DNA of 64,000 nt from Ulota crispa (taxonomy: Eukaryota; Streptophyta; Bryopsida; Orthotrichales; Orthotrichaceae), in NCBI GenBank assembly GCA_963920765.1, contig OY987242.1:18686002-18750001 (forward strand), in the 5' to 3' direction. A program made the position numbers and the translations under genes. Below, one piece after another: positions 48,660 to 60,696 of this stretch; position 1 is the first letter of the stretch, and every line of letters begins with the position of its first letter. The notes beneath the pieces were generated by a model that made no database searches, was not told the origin of the DNA, and saw nothing but the letters and a program-made list of their open reading frames with translations.

Positions 48660-48886
48660 CCCTTTAAAGGACCATAGGGCATAGTATATATGCTGCCATA
48701 TAATTGGCATTTGCTACCAAAAAGAAGTTTTAATTTGGGATGTCTAGTAGCTCACTAGAATGGCTTTGATCTATTTTCCAACTTCTTTGTTGATCTCAAA
48801 TGTAGTAAAGGTATGAATCTAGTTCAAATACAAGAAAAACACCTTGTATTCTACTCGTCGCAGCGGCACGCTGTGTCCTTTAGGGG
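48660..48886. mobile_element. TTAA-type MITE, short subfamily C, copy 3
   Basis: It starts CCCTTTAAAGGACCATAGGG after CTAA (48656-48659) and ends CTTTAGGGG before TTAA (48887-48890). The interior matches the other subfamily C copies in inverse orientation. The same TTAA is also the left flank of the next element. Confidence 0.7.
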
Positions 48887-48890
48887 TTAA

Positions 48891-50850
48891 CCCCAAAATG
48901 CCCAAGGGTGTTTTCTCATTTTTGGAAGGAAGTTTCAATATTTTTGAATTGTTCTTGCAAGACCATTATCAAACATCAAAACAAAAACAAAATTGTAACT
49001 ATAGGATCTTGAACTTCGAGGCTTCTCTTTGGTGTTGCCAAAAAATGCTCCAAAAAGGCCATGTAGATTTTAAGATATTTGTGATTGAATGTGGATGAGT
49101 ATGGAATTTTTTGGTTTTTTTTAACTGTCCAAAATTTCTAATGCAAAAATGGCAGATTTTGTGTACAAAAATGGGAAACAACATTATGATGATTTAGTGT
49201 TTATTGTTGTTACTCCAAAACTGACAACCCCTCTTTCACATCCATGGCCTTAATTTCACAAATGAGTCTGCAATGCAATTGTCAAAGAGCTACCACCTAA
49301 TACAAAGAATTTTTAAATCCAATTGTTGAACAAATATCATTATGAATGAAGGAGAACCAATGGTGAATGAATTTTTATTTGTATCACATAAACACTCCAA
49401 TTGAAATTAGCACAAAAACACATTTAAATTTTGTTAGATGACAATATTTCAATAAAAGGGCCCTCATTATCCAAGGGAGTGCCCATGGGAATTTTCACTT
49501 TATTCTCAACTTGATGCCCATTAACCCCTAATAGATCGCGGCCTTTTTTCTGTGAATTTCAGTGAAAACTGCCACTTTTGGGGGAGCAAGTAGAATAGAA
49601 AAAAAAAAAAAAAAAGAAGGAAAATCCAACCATAGGATCTTGGCCTAGATTATGGGAGGTACTTCTTGGGAAAAAATTAGCTCAATGTAAATGTTGAGGA
49701 GTGAGATATTTACATCCAAAAAGTAGAAAAAAGTTTTTTTTTCACTGCCCAAAATTTTCATAAGCCTTTGACCATTGATATGTCAAAAAAATTACTCTAT
49801 GCAAAGTTGCGGATCTTTTTTTTCATGTCTGAAACCAAGTTAGGTATGAGTGGGAGAATTTTCAAATGAATTGGACATGTGGATCCGTAAAATTCTACAA
49901 TGCCGGAAAGTCTAGAATTTTACAAATACACTAGGCAAAATTGGAGGATTTATGTAAAGTTTAGAGATCTGAATTACTTTGATCCAAATGGTGAAAACCA
50001 AGGAATCTTAGTCTACTGCAACTTGGAAAAATAAAAAGTAAAAAAACAAATACATAAAGATCTCAAAAAAGTAAAGCAACAAGTTCTACAAGGGGGAAAA
50101 GGAATGGAGGTTTGGGAGTCCCATACCAATGTTTTTTTTTGGGCCTCATAAGGCCACCCTGTCAAAAATTAGACCAATGCTCCTCTCTCCCTCTTGAAAT
50201 TCTCCATTCCTAGGAGGACATGTGGCGTCTGGTAGATGAAAAAAAAAACACTGCCTTATACCTACCCAAAAACTAAACATTTCATAACTTTCATCTCAAC
50301 TATCAAAATTGAATGATTCAAAGCTTCACACATATACACAAATCTAAAGAACTAGTTTCAAATTTTTGTTCTAAAAAAACGCAGGTTTTTTTTTTGGCTG
50401 CCCAATTCTCCCCTATTTTTCAATTATTCATGCATAACTTCTTCAATAAATGTCAAAATGAAGAAAAAAATAGATGTTCACATAGATCTTTGAATTCCCC
50501 ATCTTCCATAAAAGTTTCAAAAAATCACAAAAAGTAGTTTAACTAGAGGTACATGCCCAAAATCCCATTTGTCTCCCAAAGGGACAATGATCCTTTAGGG
50601 ATTAATTTATCATAGGCTTTTTAATGACACTATTCATCACACTTTTTGGTGTGCAAGAGATATGCTTGCAGTTTTGCTTTCACCAAAAACTATTGAAATA
50701 AGGTATGGAGAACATTAAAATCAAATGTTGAAGCTAACTTCAACTGACAACTTCTCCAAAAAAAAACCTTAAAATAATCAAATCTTTCCTTCAACTAGGT
50801 TTCAAAGTTTCCCAAACACCTAACTATTGGGTGCCTTGGGCATGAAGAGG
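48891..50850. mobile_element. TTAA-type element, subfamily H, interrupted by a subfamily A element
   Basis: It begins CCCCAAAATGCCCAAGGG directly after the TTAA shared with the previous MITE. It resembles the 46040-46917 copy in inverse orientation. It is interrupted by 49525-50601 and resumes at 50606 with AGGCTTTTTAATGACACTAT. Its right end near 50850 (GGTGCCTTGGGCAT) has lost the terminal bases, so that coordinate is approximate. Without the insert it is about 880 bp. Confidence 0.6.
49525..50601. mobile_element. TTAA-type element, subfamily A variant, nested in subfamily H
   Basis: TTAA flanks both ends (49521-49524 and 50602-50605). It starts CCCCTAATAGATCGCGGCC and ends ATGATCCTTTAGGGA. 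It is the inverse-orientation relative of 32831-33769: the right 330 bp are the subfamily A arm and the rest is the variant half. Confidence 0.7.
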
Positions 50851-50854
50851 ATCC

Positions 50855-51886
50855 ATTCATATGTTACTAAGTTCCTTTGTTGATTTTTTTGATTTTGCGG
50901 CTTGATATAGGTCTTCAATAAGACTTTTCTTAGCATCTATGATTCAAGGAACTCAAGTATTTTTCATCCCAAAAATTTATATTTTCCAATTCAATAGATG
51001 AACCTTCAAAATCGACTATATTATGTAGTGTTTTTACTTCATTTACATATAAAACAACCTAGCCATTTCAATATGTGAATTTTGAAAATTATATAGCAAA
51101 AGTATAGTAATTTTACTGATATATCTTTCCAAACATGTTTGTTTAGATAAAACACCACAATGTCTAATTAAAATCTGAACAAAACATAATAATTGTTTGA
51201 GCATACAAATTCACGTTTTTACAAGGCCGGGTTTAATTTCATACGATGCCTCTTAGCACAACAAAATTTGTTATTTTGTTTCAACGACGTCTTTTGGCCC
51301 TTACATAATGAAATGAAAAAATTGACTTTCAAAATAAAGTTAACTGAGTTAAATTCAACGGTAAATAGAAAAGTATCAAACTATAAATATAGTAGTGCCT
51401 CTTTTAGATGAACCTTTATAAGAAAAAACACTTTGCTAAGATGAAGGAGATGACTATCCTTAGCGATTGGGGAGTTACAAAAGATGTGTTTGGTTACAAT
51501 GAATGCTTTTCTTACACGAAATGAATATGCTATCCAAATACCTTCATTTTATCAAGGCCCCATTGTACAATGTTTTTAAAAATAAAATTTACAATCATAC
51601 AACCTCTAAGGAATGATATTTATATAATTTTGAAATTATCCAAAAGAAATACTAAAAATACATATCAGATTTAATATAGACTCAAAGGCAACCTAAGGTC
51701 ATTTCAAGTTTGTTTTTTCAAAAGTGTTGGTCCCAAACAGAAATGGCCTAATAACATTTATGATATGATAAAATTAAATCTCAAGGGGATATGCTAATCA
51801 TTAGTTTGAATAAAATGGAAATATTGTGTCAAAACCCGTGTATAATTGAAGGATCTATGTACATAAACAAATAAAATTATCAAATA
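50855..51886. other. AT-rich intergenic sequence, nothing recognised
   Basis: A 72-codon plus-strand frame (51193-51411) has no recognisable motif. No repeat with clear ends is seen. Confidence 0.35.
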
Positions 51887-52026
51887 ACGCCATATTCATT
51901 AAATTGGGAATTTGTGAACATTTTAGGCATTAACTAAGTTTAAGGTGATCACCTTAAAGCGAGTTTTAGGTTTAAGGTGAAGTACAACTTGGGAATCTAG
52001 TTTTCCCAATTTAATGAATATGACGT
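51887..52026. mobile_element. MITE, ATTCATTAAATTGGGAA family, short copy with best ends
   Basis: The ends AACGCCATATTCATTAAATT and the inverse of AACGTCATATTCATTAAATT are 25-bp inverted repeats with one mismatch. At 140 bp it is shorter than the copies at 8211 and 9493, with an internal deletion relative to them. Confidence 0.7.
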
Positions 52027-52845
52027 TAAATGTTTCTTTTTATAATGTTCAAATACTATTGAGTGAAATACAAAAATATTAATGGAGTAGTTCTAGAACC
52101 TTTGTCAAGATACTATACAAGTCAAAATATTAGTCAATAGTGGGCTATCAATAGGATTGGTCAATTACTCAATTTTTAGAATACCTATAGAATTTTCTAG
52201 AAGAGGTAAACATATTACAACTTAGCAAATATGACCTTTCTTTTAAGTAATTTAAATAGTTTTCACAAATTTTTAATGATTCACTTAATGACCACGAAAT
52301 TGATTGAGGACCAAAAATAAACTGAAGACTATTATCAGCAACTTAGCAATAATCAAGTTAAATGTAACAATCAACCATTTGTTAAGTTTGGGTTACATTC
52401 TAGTGCTGATGAAAGTCCTTTGATAATATTATTGAGTTGCTTTACAAAAATAATCCCAATTTGTTTTTCAATATTTATTTTGAAGCAGGTTTGCGTATCC
52501 ACAGTTCCACACATGCAATTTATTGGAATCACATTAGTAACAAAAGTGCTAGGAATGTTTTTAATGCAAAAGTATACGTCTTTACAAATTTTTAAATATT
52601 ATTCACATGAAGTTTAAATGAACTAGTTTATTCAAGTTTTATAATTTTCAGTAAGCCAACTTTTCCAAACACAATTTGAAGAGGCTTTTTAAATATTTTA
52701 ACATAATCTTATTTTTGTAGGGTTCAAAAATGAAGAGCAGTTCTAAGAACAATGTCTCTTTATTTTTATTTAGACTTGGATATAAGATTGTAAGCCTTAC
52801 AAAAATCGAAGGAACTGTTGTACAAAGTACGTTTTGTGAATAGTA
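52027..52845. other. AT-rich intergenic sequence, nothing recognised
   Basis: Short frames on both strands lack motifs. No clear repeat is seen until the Stowaway element. Confidence 0.35.
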
Positions 52846-53426
52846 CTCCCTCTGTCCCAATATAAACCTTCAAATCAGGCATAGTTCTTGTCCCACTAAA
52901 AAGTTCCCTTTTGCTAATTTCAATTCCTCAGAAAGCGTTTGTCATGTCCAATAATCTAATGGGGCAAGTTAAGCAATTAGAGAGCATTCCTCTCCTGACA
53001 AGCTTGGCCTTGCCCATATGAGGTATCATTGTTGCTACTAATCTTTAAATCATCAATAATGAGGAGCTAGCAACATGTACAAATATGATACTTTTTGCAT
53101 GGAATTTGGGTGACCAAACGGCAACATCAGAGCTGGAGATTTTGCACGCATTTGGTAGATGGTACATTGATTCTAGAATGCATGTGTCATCATTACAAAA
53201 ACTAAAATAATGAGGAGCCGGCATTTTTCACAAACAATGCACAAAAATGATACTTTTTGCATGGAATTTGGGTGTCTAAATGGCATCATAAAAACTTGAG
53301 ATTTTGTAGATATTTGGTAGGTAGTAGATTGATTCTAGAGTGCATTTGTCACTAACATAACGACTAAAAATATAGTTAATCCCTCATGAAGAAGTTTTTT
53401 GGAGCTTTATAATGGGACAGAGGGAG
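52846..53426. mobile_element. Stowaway MITE (Tc1/mariner type)
   Basis: The ends CTCCCTCTGTCCCAATATAA and the inverse TTATAATGGGACAGAGGGAG lie between TA dinucleotides (52844-52845 and 53427-53428). These are the classic plant Stowaway termini. At 581 bp it is long for this group because a segment of roughly 145 bp is present twice in tandem (about 53054-53200 and 53206-53345, each with GATACTTTTTGCATGGAATT). Confidence 0.85.
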
Positions 53427-53468
53427 TATGTATTGTTGTGTTATTGTGAAAACTGAATAGTGAATAGT

Positions 53469-53614
53469 ATACCATGTTCATTAATTTGAGAAAAAAAAAT
53501 TGGGATTTTTGATTTATTACATCCTCAAAAGAGCACTCATTGAATGCTCTTTTAAGAACATAAAATACGGAAGTCCTAAAACTGATTTTCTCCCCAAATT
53601 AAAGAATATCAAGT
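53469..53614. mobile_element. MITE, ATTCATTAAATTGGGAA family, diverged copy
   Basis: The left end ACCATGTTCATTAATTTGAG pairs imperfectly with CCCCAAATTAAAGAATATCA at the right. It is more diverged than the other three members. Confidence 0.45.
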
Positions 53615-54118
53615 TAAAATTGTTTTGTTCATTGCGCAAACAATAATAATACAAATGAATTTTTGAAGATGCAATGGTTCTATCCCTTTATCACGTTCAG
53701 TGTATGTTCACAATTGAGTTACTCAATCACAAACCGTTTTATCTAAACACCATTTGATTAAATGGCCTTGCCATTTTAGGTATTTGTAAGCATCCAAGTA
53801 ATTCCACTAGACGTGATTTTTACAATGTATTTAAAATTGCTCTAAACTAGGAGTTGAAGTCATGAAAATTTGAGATCAATGATACTAAAATTATAGCACA
53901 AGCAACTTCAAGAACAATCTAGAGCACTTGTTACGATTATGTCTCATAGGCATATCCATTTTTGTGTCTCAAAGGCCTTAATGCCAAAAGGTGAGGAACT
54001 GAGGACATCACTACATGCCTTGAAATTTTCGCAAGATTAAGAAGAAAAGAAGACCAAAGAGATTCATTGAAAATTTTGATTCCATTCTAAGATGTTCACT
54101 TTTTCAAAATTTTTTTAA

Positions 54119-54834
54119 CCCCTAAAGGACCAAGCCCCCATTTTGGGGACAAATGAGATTTCGGGCATGTACCTATGGCTAAACTACTTTGCGTGATTTT
54201 TTGAAATTTTTATGGAAGATGGGGAACTCAAAGATTTATGTGGGCATTTAAGTTTTTTTTCATTTTGACATTTATTGAAGAAGTTAAAAATGAATTTTTG
54301 GGAAAAGGTCTAGATCGGGTAGTCCAAAAATTTCTTAAAAATAGCATTAAAAATGAATAAAAATATGAAATAGGTTCTTTAGACTTATATATAGATGGGG
54401 AGTTTTAAATTAGTTAATTTTCATTAATAAGAAGAAAGTTATGAGAAGTTTTTGTTTGCGAGTAGGTGTGATTTTGAGAGAAACCATACCTACATATGAA
54501 CAAAAACTTCTCATAACTTTCATCTCATCAATGAAAATTGAATGATTCAAAACTCCCCACCTATAAATAAGTCTCAAGAATCTATTTCATATGTTTATTT
54601 ATTTTGATGCCATTTATAAGAATTTTTTGGGCTGTCTGATCTAGATCCTTTCCCAAAAATTCATTTTTAACTTCTTCAATAAATGTCAAAATGAAGAAAA
54701 AATTAGATGGCCACGTAGATCTTTGAATTCCCCATCTTCCATAAAAATTTCAAAAAATCACACAAAGTAGTTTAGCCATAGGTACATGCCCGAAATTTTA
54801 TTTGTCCCACGAAGGACAGTTGGTCCATTAGGAG
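54119..54834. mobile_element. TTAA-type element, subfamily A, palindrome
   Basis: TTAA flanks both ends (54115-54118 and 54835-54838). It starts CCCCTAAAGGACCAAG and ends TTGGTCCATTAGGAG. Both halves mirror each other around 54470-54490. It is closest to the copy in PABN intron 1 (28869-29588). Confidence 0.75.
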
Positions 54835-55046
54835 TTAATATTAAAATAGCTGGCCTCGAAGAAAGTTTGACAACGTCAATAAATATTTCGTGAAACCCAT
54901 TTCTGACATTGAGACTGTGTCAAATGCCGTCTTTTAGCATAGATTTTGGGACTCTTCTAAAATATGAAAACCTTGGAGTTGATTCCAGAAATCAAATCAA
55001 TGAAATCCATAAGAACCAGGATTATGACTTGCTGGACAGTATTGTA

Positions 55047-55359
55047 AGGTAGGAGCACCCATAAACGTCAAATTAAGGGTTTTGGACATGATGACTATTA
55101 ATAAACAACTAGTAAATTATAGGATTCTATTAGGAACAGAAAAAAATGAGTTTGCACTTTTAAATGTATTATTTGGATATTGTGAGAATAAATTATGAAT
55201 TTTTAAAGAGCAAACTGTCATTGCACCCATAACCATTTTTAAGAATTCATGTCCACATATTGTACATTCTTGTCATTACATCTATTTATTTCCACAGATT
55301 TTTCAAGATTTCAAAGGTGACGGTTATGGAGACACTGACGTTTATGGATGCTCCTATCT
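55047..55359. mobile_element. Mariner-like (TA) MITE, AGGTAGGAGCACCC family, copy 3
   Basis: TA flanks both ends (55045-55046 and 55360-55361) of a 313-bp unit starting AGGTAGGAGCACCCATAAAC. It matches 3896-4206 and 7131-7444 throughout. A more diverged relative may lie at 57017-57444, starting AGATAGTAGCACCTATAAAC. Confidence 0.7.
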
Positions 55360-55361
55360 TA

Positions 55362-56035
55362 CTTCTCGAAGCGTTGTTGTGATGTAAATCACAGCATATG
55401 GTAAAAATAAATAAAACTATTAGTTTATAGTATGTGTGAGGTATTGTACTCTTTTTCCTTCATCCGCAGTTTTATCCTTGATTAATAAGGTTTTCCCGGA
55501 TAAAATTTTGATGAGGCAACAACCTTTTAGAAGTGTTAGTTACTTGGAGTTCCTTACAGTATATTCTAAAAGGGATTTGTAAACCAATAGTCTAGAAGGA
55601 CTTTTACTTTGGAGTTCTTTTTTGGTAAAGTATTTTGAAGACCAATGGTAGAAGATGACCTTTTATTTTTATATCCTTTCTCTATAGTATATAGATGAAA
55701 TCCTACTTGGGAGAGGTAATTCCTTGAAACCAAATTTTATTTTCTATACCTTGAAATATAGTTCATTTGTTTTGTTCTCTTATGTTTTGATCATTTTGGA
55801 GTGTTATTTTGAGAGGGATTGTATGCATACTATCTTTCATTTGATTCTTTGAGATAGTCGCAGCCAGACACCCTACGTGTTCTCAAAGCACGCTCCTCTC
55901 TACCCGACAGCGTTTACTTAGCTGCCCGCGTTATTGTTGTTTCTTTCATAAGAACTTCTCCACTGCACCATGGAAACAGCTGCACAATACCAAGTTCAAT
56001 TTATTAAGAGCCGTCAAATCATGATCAGATGGCCC
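55362..56035. other. AT-rich intergenic sequence, nothing recognised
   Basis: No gene or clear repeat. A slightly GC-richer patch at 55855-55930 has no recognisable content. Confidence 0.35.
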
Positions 56036-56039
56036 TTAA

Positions 56040-56951
56040 TCCCTAAAGGACCAAACTTTTCTTTTTAGAAACATAGCGATTTTGGGCAGGTACATGTGAT
56101 TGGAGTTTTTCATATTTTAGATTGAAATTTTAACAGAATGTGGAGACGAGGTTTATCTTTCATATGCACTAAATTTTATGACATTTGGAATTATGAGTAA
56201 AATGTTATGGCCTAATATGTTGTTTTTTACATTCGTCAGGCAGCTTGGGCAGATTTTTAATAATCAAAATTTTCAAAAACAAAATTTTTAAATGGGTTTA
56301 GGAGATTTATGTAAATGTAGAAAGCTTCAAATTATTTTGTCTGGATTAGCAAGATGAAAGTTATGAGGATTTTTAGTTTGTAGGCAATTATGGATTCTCT
56401 ACTCTAAAATAAACTTTGAAGTCCTTTATTTTACTTGATTTTCAATATTTTGGAAAAAAGAACAAAACCAAAGGATGAATATTGTTTATGACAACATTAT
56501 GACCATTGGATTGGCATTTTCCATTTCCATAATTAAATTCTAAACAATTTAGTGTTTTGAATCATTCTCTACCTCTTCTTACTTACTAATTTTTTTCTTA
56601 TGTTATACAACTCCAAATGGTTTGAAACTTTTTTGACATGTACTTTACTTAGGTGGAGTAAGGAATTTAGAGAAGCACCACCCACATGGCCAGTTTTCCT
56701 TAGGAATTTCACCTTCTAAAGGGTAGCTGCCCAATTTTTCACAAGATGTTTTTAATAATTAAAACATTCTAACTTCCAATCCACGTGGTGGAATACTCTA
56801 AAAATTTTCCCACATCTTCTAAAACCATATTTCTACAAGACCCTACGGTTAAATATGCATAAAATTGTTTTTGTTTTCAAATTTGGTTGATGCTCTAAAA
56901 ATGGCAGCTTTGAAGAGTTTTTGGTGAAAACTTTGCTTGGTCCTTTAGGGG
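56040..56951. mobile_element. TTAA-type element, subfamily B, copy 2
   Basis: It starts TCCCTAAAGGACCAAACTTT after TTAA (56036-56039) and ends TGGTCCTTTAGGGG, followed by ATAA. It aligns end to end with 2836-3751, including the segment reading CACCACCCACATGGCC. Confidence 0.7.
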
Positions 56952-57448
56952 ATAATAAATCAAGCTTGGTATTGGTATTGTAAGTCTGTTTCAGTGCTAT
57001 AGTGGAGAAGCTCTTAAGATAGTAGCACCTATAAACGTGAGGTCTCCATGGGCGGGACCTACATTTGCACCCATATATGTGTTTTTTGGTCTCATGACTA
57101 ATGAGTATAAAATAAATTGGTTATGGGTGACACGATAATGGTTTTTGGTGACAAGTTCATTCCATTTGAGTGCAAATGTGTTTGAAAATAGGTTAGTGGA
57201 TAACGTTAAATGGTTTTGCAATACCATGAGTAAGAGTCGTTCTTAGCATCTCCTACACACAATTATATATTTTTTGTGATTTTGGACTTTGAAAAATCTT
57301 TGTGAACAAATGCTTGCAATTGAGACTTTTAAATTGATGTTAATATTTTTGGTTTCTTCTTGCTTACTTAAAAATATTTTTTTTAAAGATCATGAATTCA
57401 TTCTCCTACTCCAAAGTCCTAGGTTTCACGCTCATGGGTGTTGCTTAA

Positions 57449-57674
57449 CCCTTAAACATCTATAGGGCATAGTATATATGTGGATGTATAATTGTCATTT
57501 GCTATGAATAAGAAATTTAAATTTGGGATCTCAAGTAGCTCACTAGAACCGCATTGGTCTATTCTCCAACTTCTTTGTTGGTCTCAAATGTAGTAGAGGT
57601 GTGGATCCATTCCAATTACAAGAAAAATACCCCATATTGTATTTGTCGGAGTAGCATGCTCAGACGTTTAAGGA
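57449..57674. mobile_element. TTAA-type MITE, short subfamily C, copy 4
   Basis: TTAA flanks both ends (57445-57448 and 57675-57678) of 226 bp starting CCCTTAAACATCTATAGGGC and ending GCTCAGACGTTTAAGGA. It matches the other subfamily C copies. Confidence 0.75.
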
Positions 57675-57678
57675 TTAA

Positions 57679-58848
57679 CGCACTATGTGTGCACAATATA
57701 TAACATTCAGATACAATGTTATTTTAAATATTAATTAATATTTGAAACATTGAGTCACATCGCCTTCTTTGTAAATTCCACGACATCAACATTCTACTAC
57801 AAAAATAGATTACTTAGAATAATTTGGGTTCAAAAATTCCAATTTAATTAACCAAAGTTTCAAAATAGTTATGTAATTGATTAAAAAATCGTCTATTTAC
57901 ATAAAATTAAAATAACACATTAGAGTGGATTTGTGGAAATAATAGAAAAATAATAATAATCAACATTTAAAATAGATCTATCAAAATTCAATTTAATTAA
58001 AACACATTTATTTAAATAGAAAAGAAATAAGCGTTTGATTGTTTTGTCCTTGAGCTGTACCACATGAAATTGAAATAACATTTGTACAAAATATAAAGTG
58101 TATTCACAAATTAATAGAAATTGTGAAAAATGTTTATATATAGCATTGGTATAACAATATTAAATCAATCCTTGGTTTAAATAACTAACACAAGATAGCA
58201 AAACATTGGCATTAGAAGTATTATTTACCTCATTGATTTTATACACTAATAAGTGTAAACTTACTAATGAGAAAAATTGAAACCTATGTTGTTACAAATT
58301 TCATCTTCTGCAACCACAAAAATTATCATTGTTGAACTATTACAAATCCAATTTAGGCAAAAAATTATGTAGCAATTTTTTAATTGAATTGTTGTTGTTT
58401 AAAGTAGCCAATTGTTGTTTAATCACACAAATTAAACACATTCTTTTCCTAGTGACAATCATTGCTTACTTCTATTTTTCTTTACCATATAAAAAGAGTT
58501 GCATAAACCTTTTTTTACCTATATTGTTTCAAACTTTGTCTTTGCATTTTCAACAAGTAAAGCATCTTGTTTTGCTTTCATTTGCAACAAAATAGTTTCT
58601 ATTGCTTTGATGTTTAAGATTAAAAATACAACAATCTATTTTGTTTACAAATTTATGCTATGTAGAATTTAATTGACAATTCCTCTTTTATAGGCAATGA
58701 AATTTGGTATTGCGCATTTGCAGGTTTCACTAATTGGCATGGAAAACAAGACAGGTGAAAATATAATTGATGAAACTATTGTATGAATGTGTTAAAAGTT
58801 TGTTCTTCAATTGTATATTTTATGTTATTATTTAATTAGTTGATCTAA

Positions 58849-58855
<7 letters not shown>
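57679..58855. other. Very AT-rich intergenic sequence, nothing recognised
   Basis: An 88-codon plus-strand frame (58329-58595) is rich in Leu, Phe and Lys, as expected of chance frames in AT-rich DNA. No gene is supported. Confidence 0.35.

Positions 58856-58934
<79 letters not shown>
58851..58934. repeat. TA microsatellite
   Basis: An almost unbroken run of about 35-40 TA units, with one GTATATA interruption near the right end. Confidence 0.95.
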
Positions 58935-60696
58935 ATAATTGATTTTAGATTCAACATGTTAATTGAAATTGATCACTATATATATGTAACAAAGAGTTTA
59001 ATGCAAAAGTAAACATTTGATTCACAATACGTACATTAATTGAAAATTTTAAAAACTACAATCTTCTAATTGTTTTGGAAAAGAAATATGTTTGTTTGTA
59101 TTATTATATTTTTAAATTTGACAATAATGATTGCTCTAATGACTTACTTATGGTGTCTTCAAAAAAGAAAAAAACTCTACTACCTAAAACTAATTCTTCT
59201 AATTATGCGTTGATTTTTTTTGTGCTTGCCTAGAATATTGTCTAATAAATGCACAACACATTGTCTTGTGAATGCACAATTTTTTAATGCATACACAAAA
59301 CATTATTATATGCACGTACAAAGTGTTTTCTGTATTTACAGCAGTCTGCAACATACAAAAATTAGTTTTTTGAGAAATTTACCTGATTTTTATATGTTTG
59401 TTTTCAATTATGAACAATTTCTTTCTTAAATCAATAGATAAATTTATTGACATAACAGAAAATTTATAGTTATTGATTTATGATAACTAGTATTGAATTG
59501 CTAAGAAAGATTGAAATCATTGATAAATAGCTCAATTTTATAACACAATGTTTTACATAACAAGGTGCTCTAACTTATTTTTCATTCTTGATGTTTCACG
59601 TAACACAATTTTTTTACAAAACAATAATGTAACATACCAAAAAAATAGAAATAAAGAGTTATTATAGCACAAAGTAAATAAAGATCAAGGCAAATTAAAT
59701 AAGTAAACAATCAACAAAAGAAAAAATCCTACTAATTTTTTTTAATATATAACCTTCTTTTATCAAAATTTTGTATTCTTTTGATGATTTTTTAATGGAA
59801 TTTTTCCCATTTTTTGGATTGTGTTGATCAAATGATCCATCCAAAAGGGATTTCATGTAACTATTTCAATTGTTGAAATACTAAAAAAAATTGAAAAAAA
59901 TTAATGACAATAAGTTTCTTAAAAAAATACTTGTTTAATGTTACAAATCAATCGTTCAAAAGCAAAAAACCTCTCCTTGTCTTGGTGTGAAGGCAATTTT
60001 TAGTTTTGACAATTCAAATAGAGATACTTCATTTTAATCATCTACATCATTTTGTTACAAAAATAATTTTGTTAATCACCGGTAAAATAAAAATACATTA
60101 TATCACATGTAAAGAAAAAATCAAAAACATATTTTATTTTTATTACAAAATAAATTCAAGATCATAATTATGTTCATAAAGATGAAACTAAAAATTACAA
60201 TCTCTTATAGTGAAAATGTTGTGAAAAATGGTTTGTCAATTCTATATTTTGCATTATCAAAACTTCAATTTAGATTCATTGATTTTGGCTTTAGATTTGT
60301 TGGTTGTGTTTTAATCATTAGCTAAAATTAAAGACTTGAAAAAAGATGTGAGAAATATCTTGAATGTACAAAAAAATCTGCTAGAATATGTAGACCTACT
60401 CAAGGAAAATTGAATATTTGTTCTAGATTTAGAATCACCCGGTCTTTTGAACAATATTAGAGAACTCAACCTAATGGATTACACCCTAAACCGTGCAAAA
60501 ATACAAGTTGAGGAGTGCTTCAAGATGAGCTTCTATCATACCAAGAAGAATGATAATAATTGATATACTTCATTTCTTTACCTTTCTTATTGCCATTGCG
60601 AAATTCCAAAGAGCAGTTTTAGAGTGCTTTTTAGAGCACCCTATAATGGAGCCAATTTTGCCACAATATGTTGTTTAGCTGAGAGAGCTACAGTAG
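58935..60696. other. Very AT-rich intergenic sequence, nothing recognised
   Basis: Long A and T runs. The last few hundred bases (from about 60590) become less AT-rich on approach to the decayed frame at 60697. Confidence 0.35.

Noticed and set aside
2836-57674. CCCTAAA motifs as interstitial telomere repeats
   Set aside because: CCCTAAA occurs once per element end as part of CCCCTAAAGGACC and is never in tandem, so these are transposon termini, not telomeric arrays.
2836-57674. PIF/Harbinger (Tourist) origin of the CCCCTAAA elements with TTA/TAA duplication
   Set aside because: The left flank reads TTA before A and the right flank TAA after T, which is not a direct 3-bp repeat. A 4-bp TTAA duplication, supported by two CTAA pairs, fits better.
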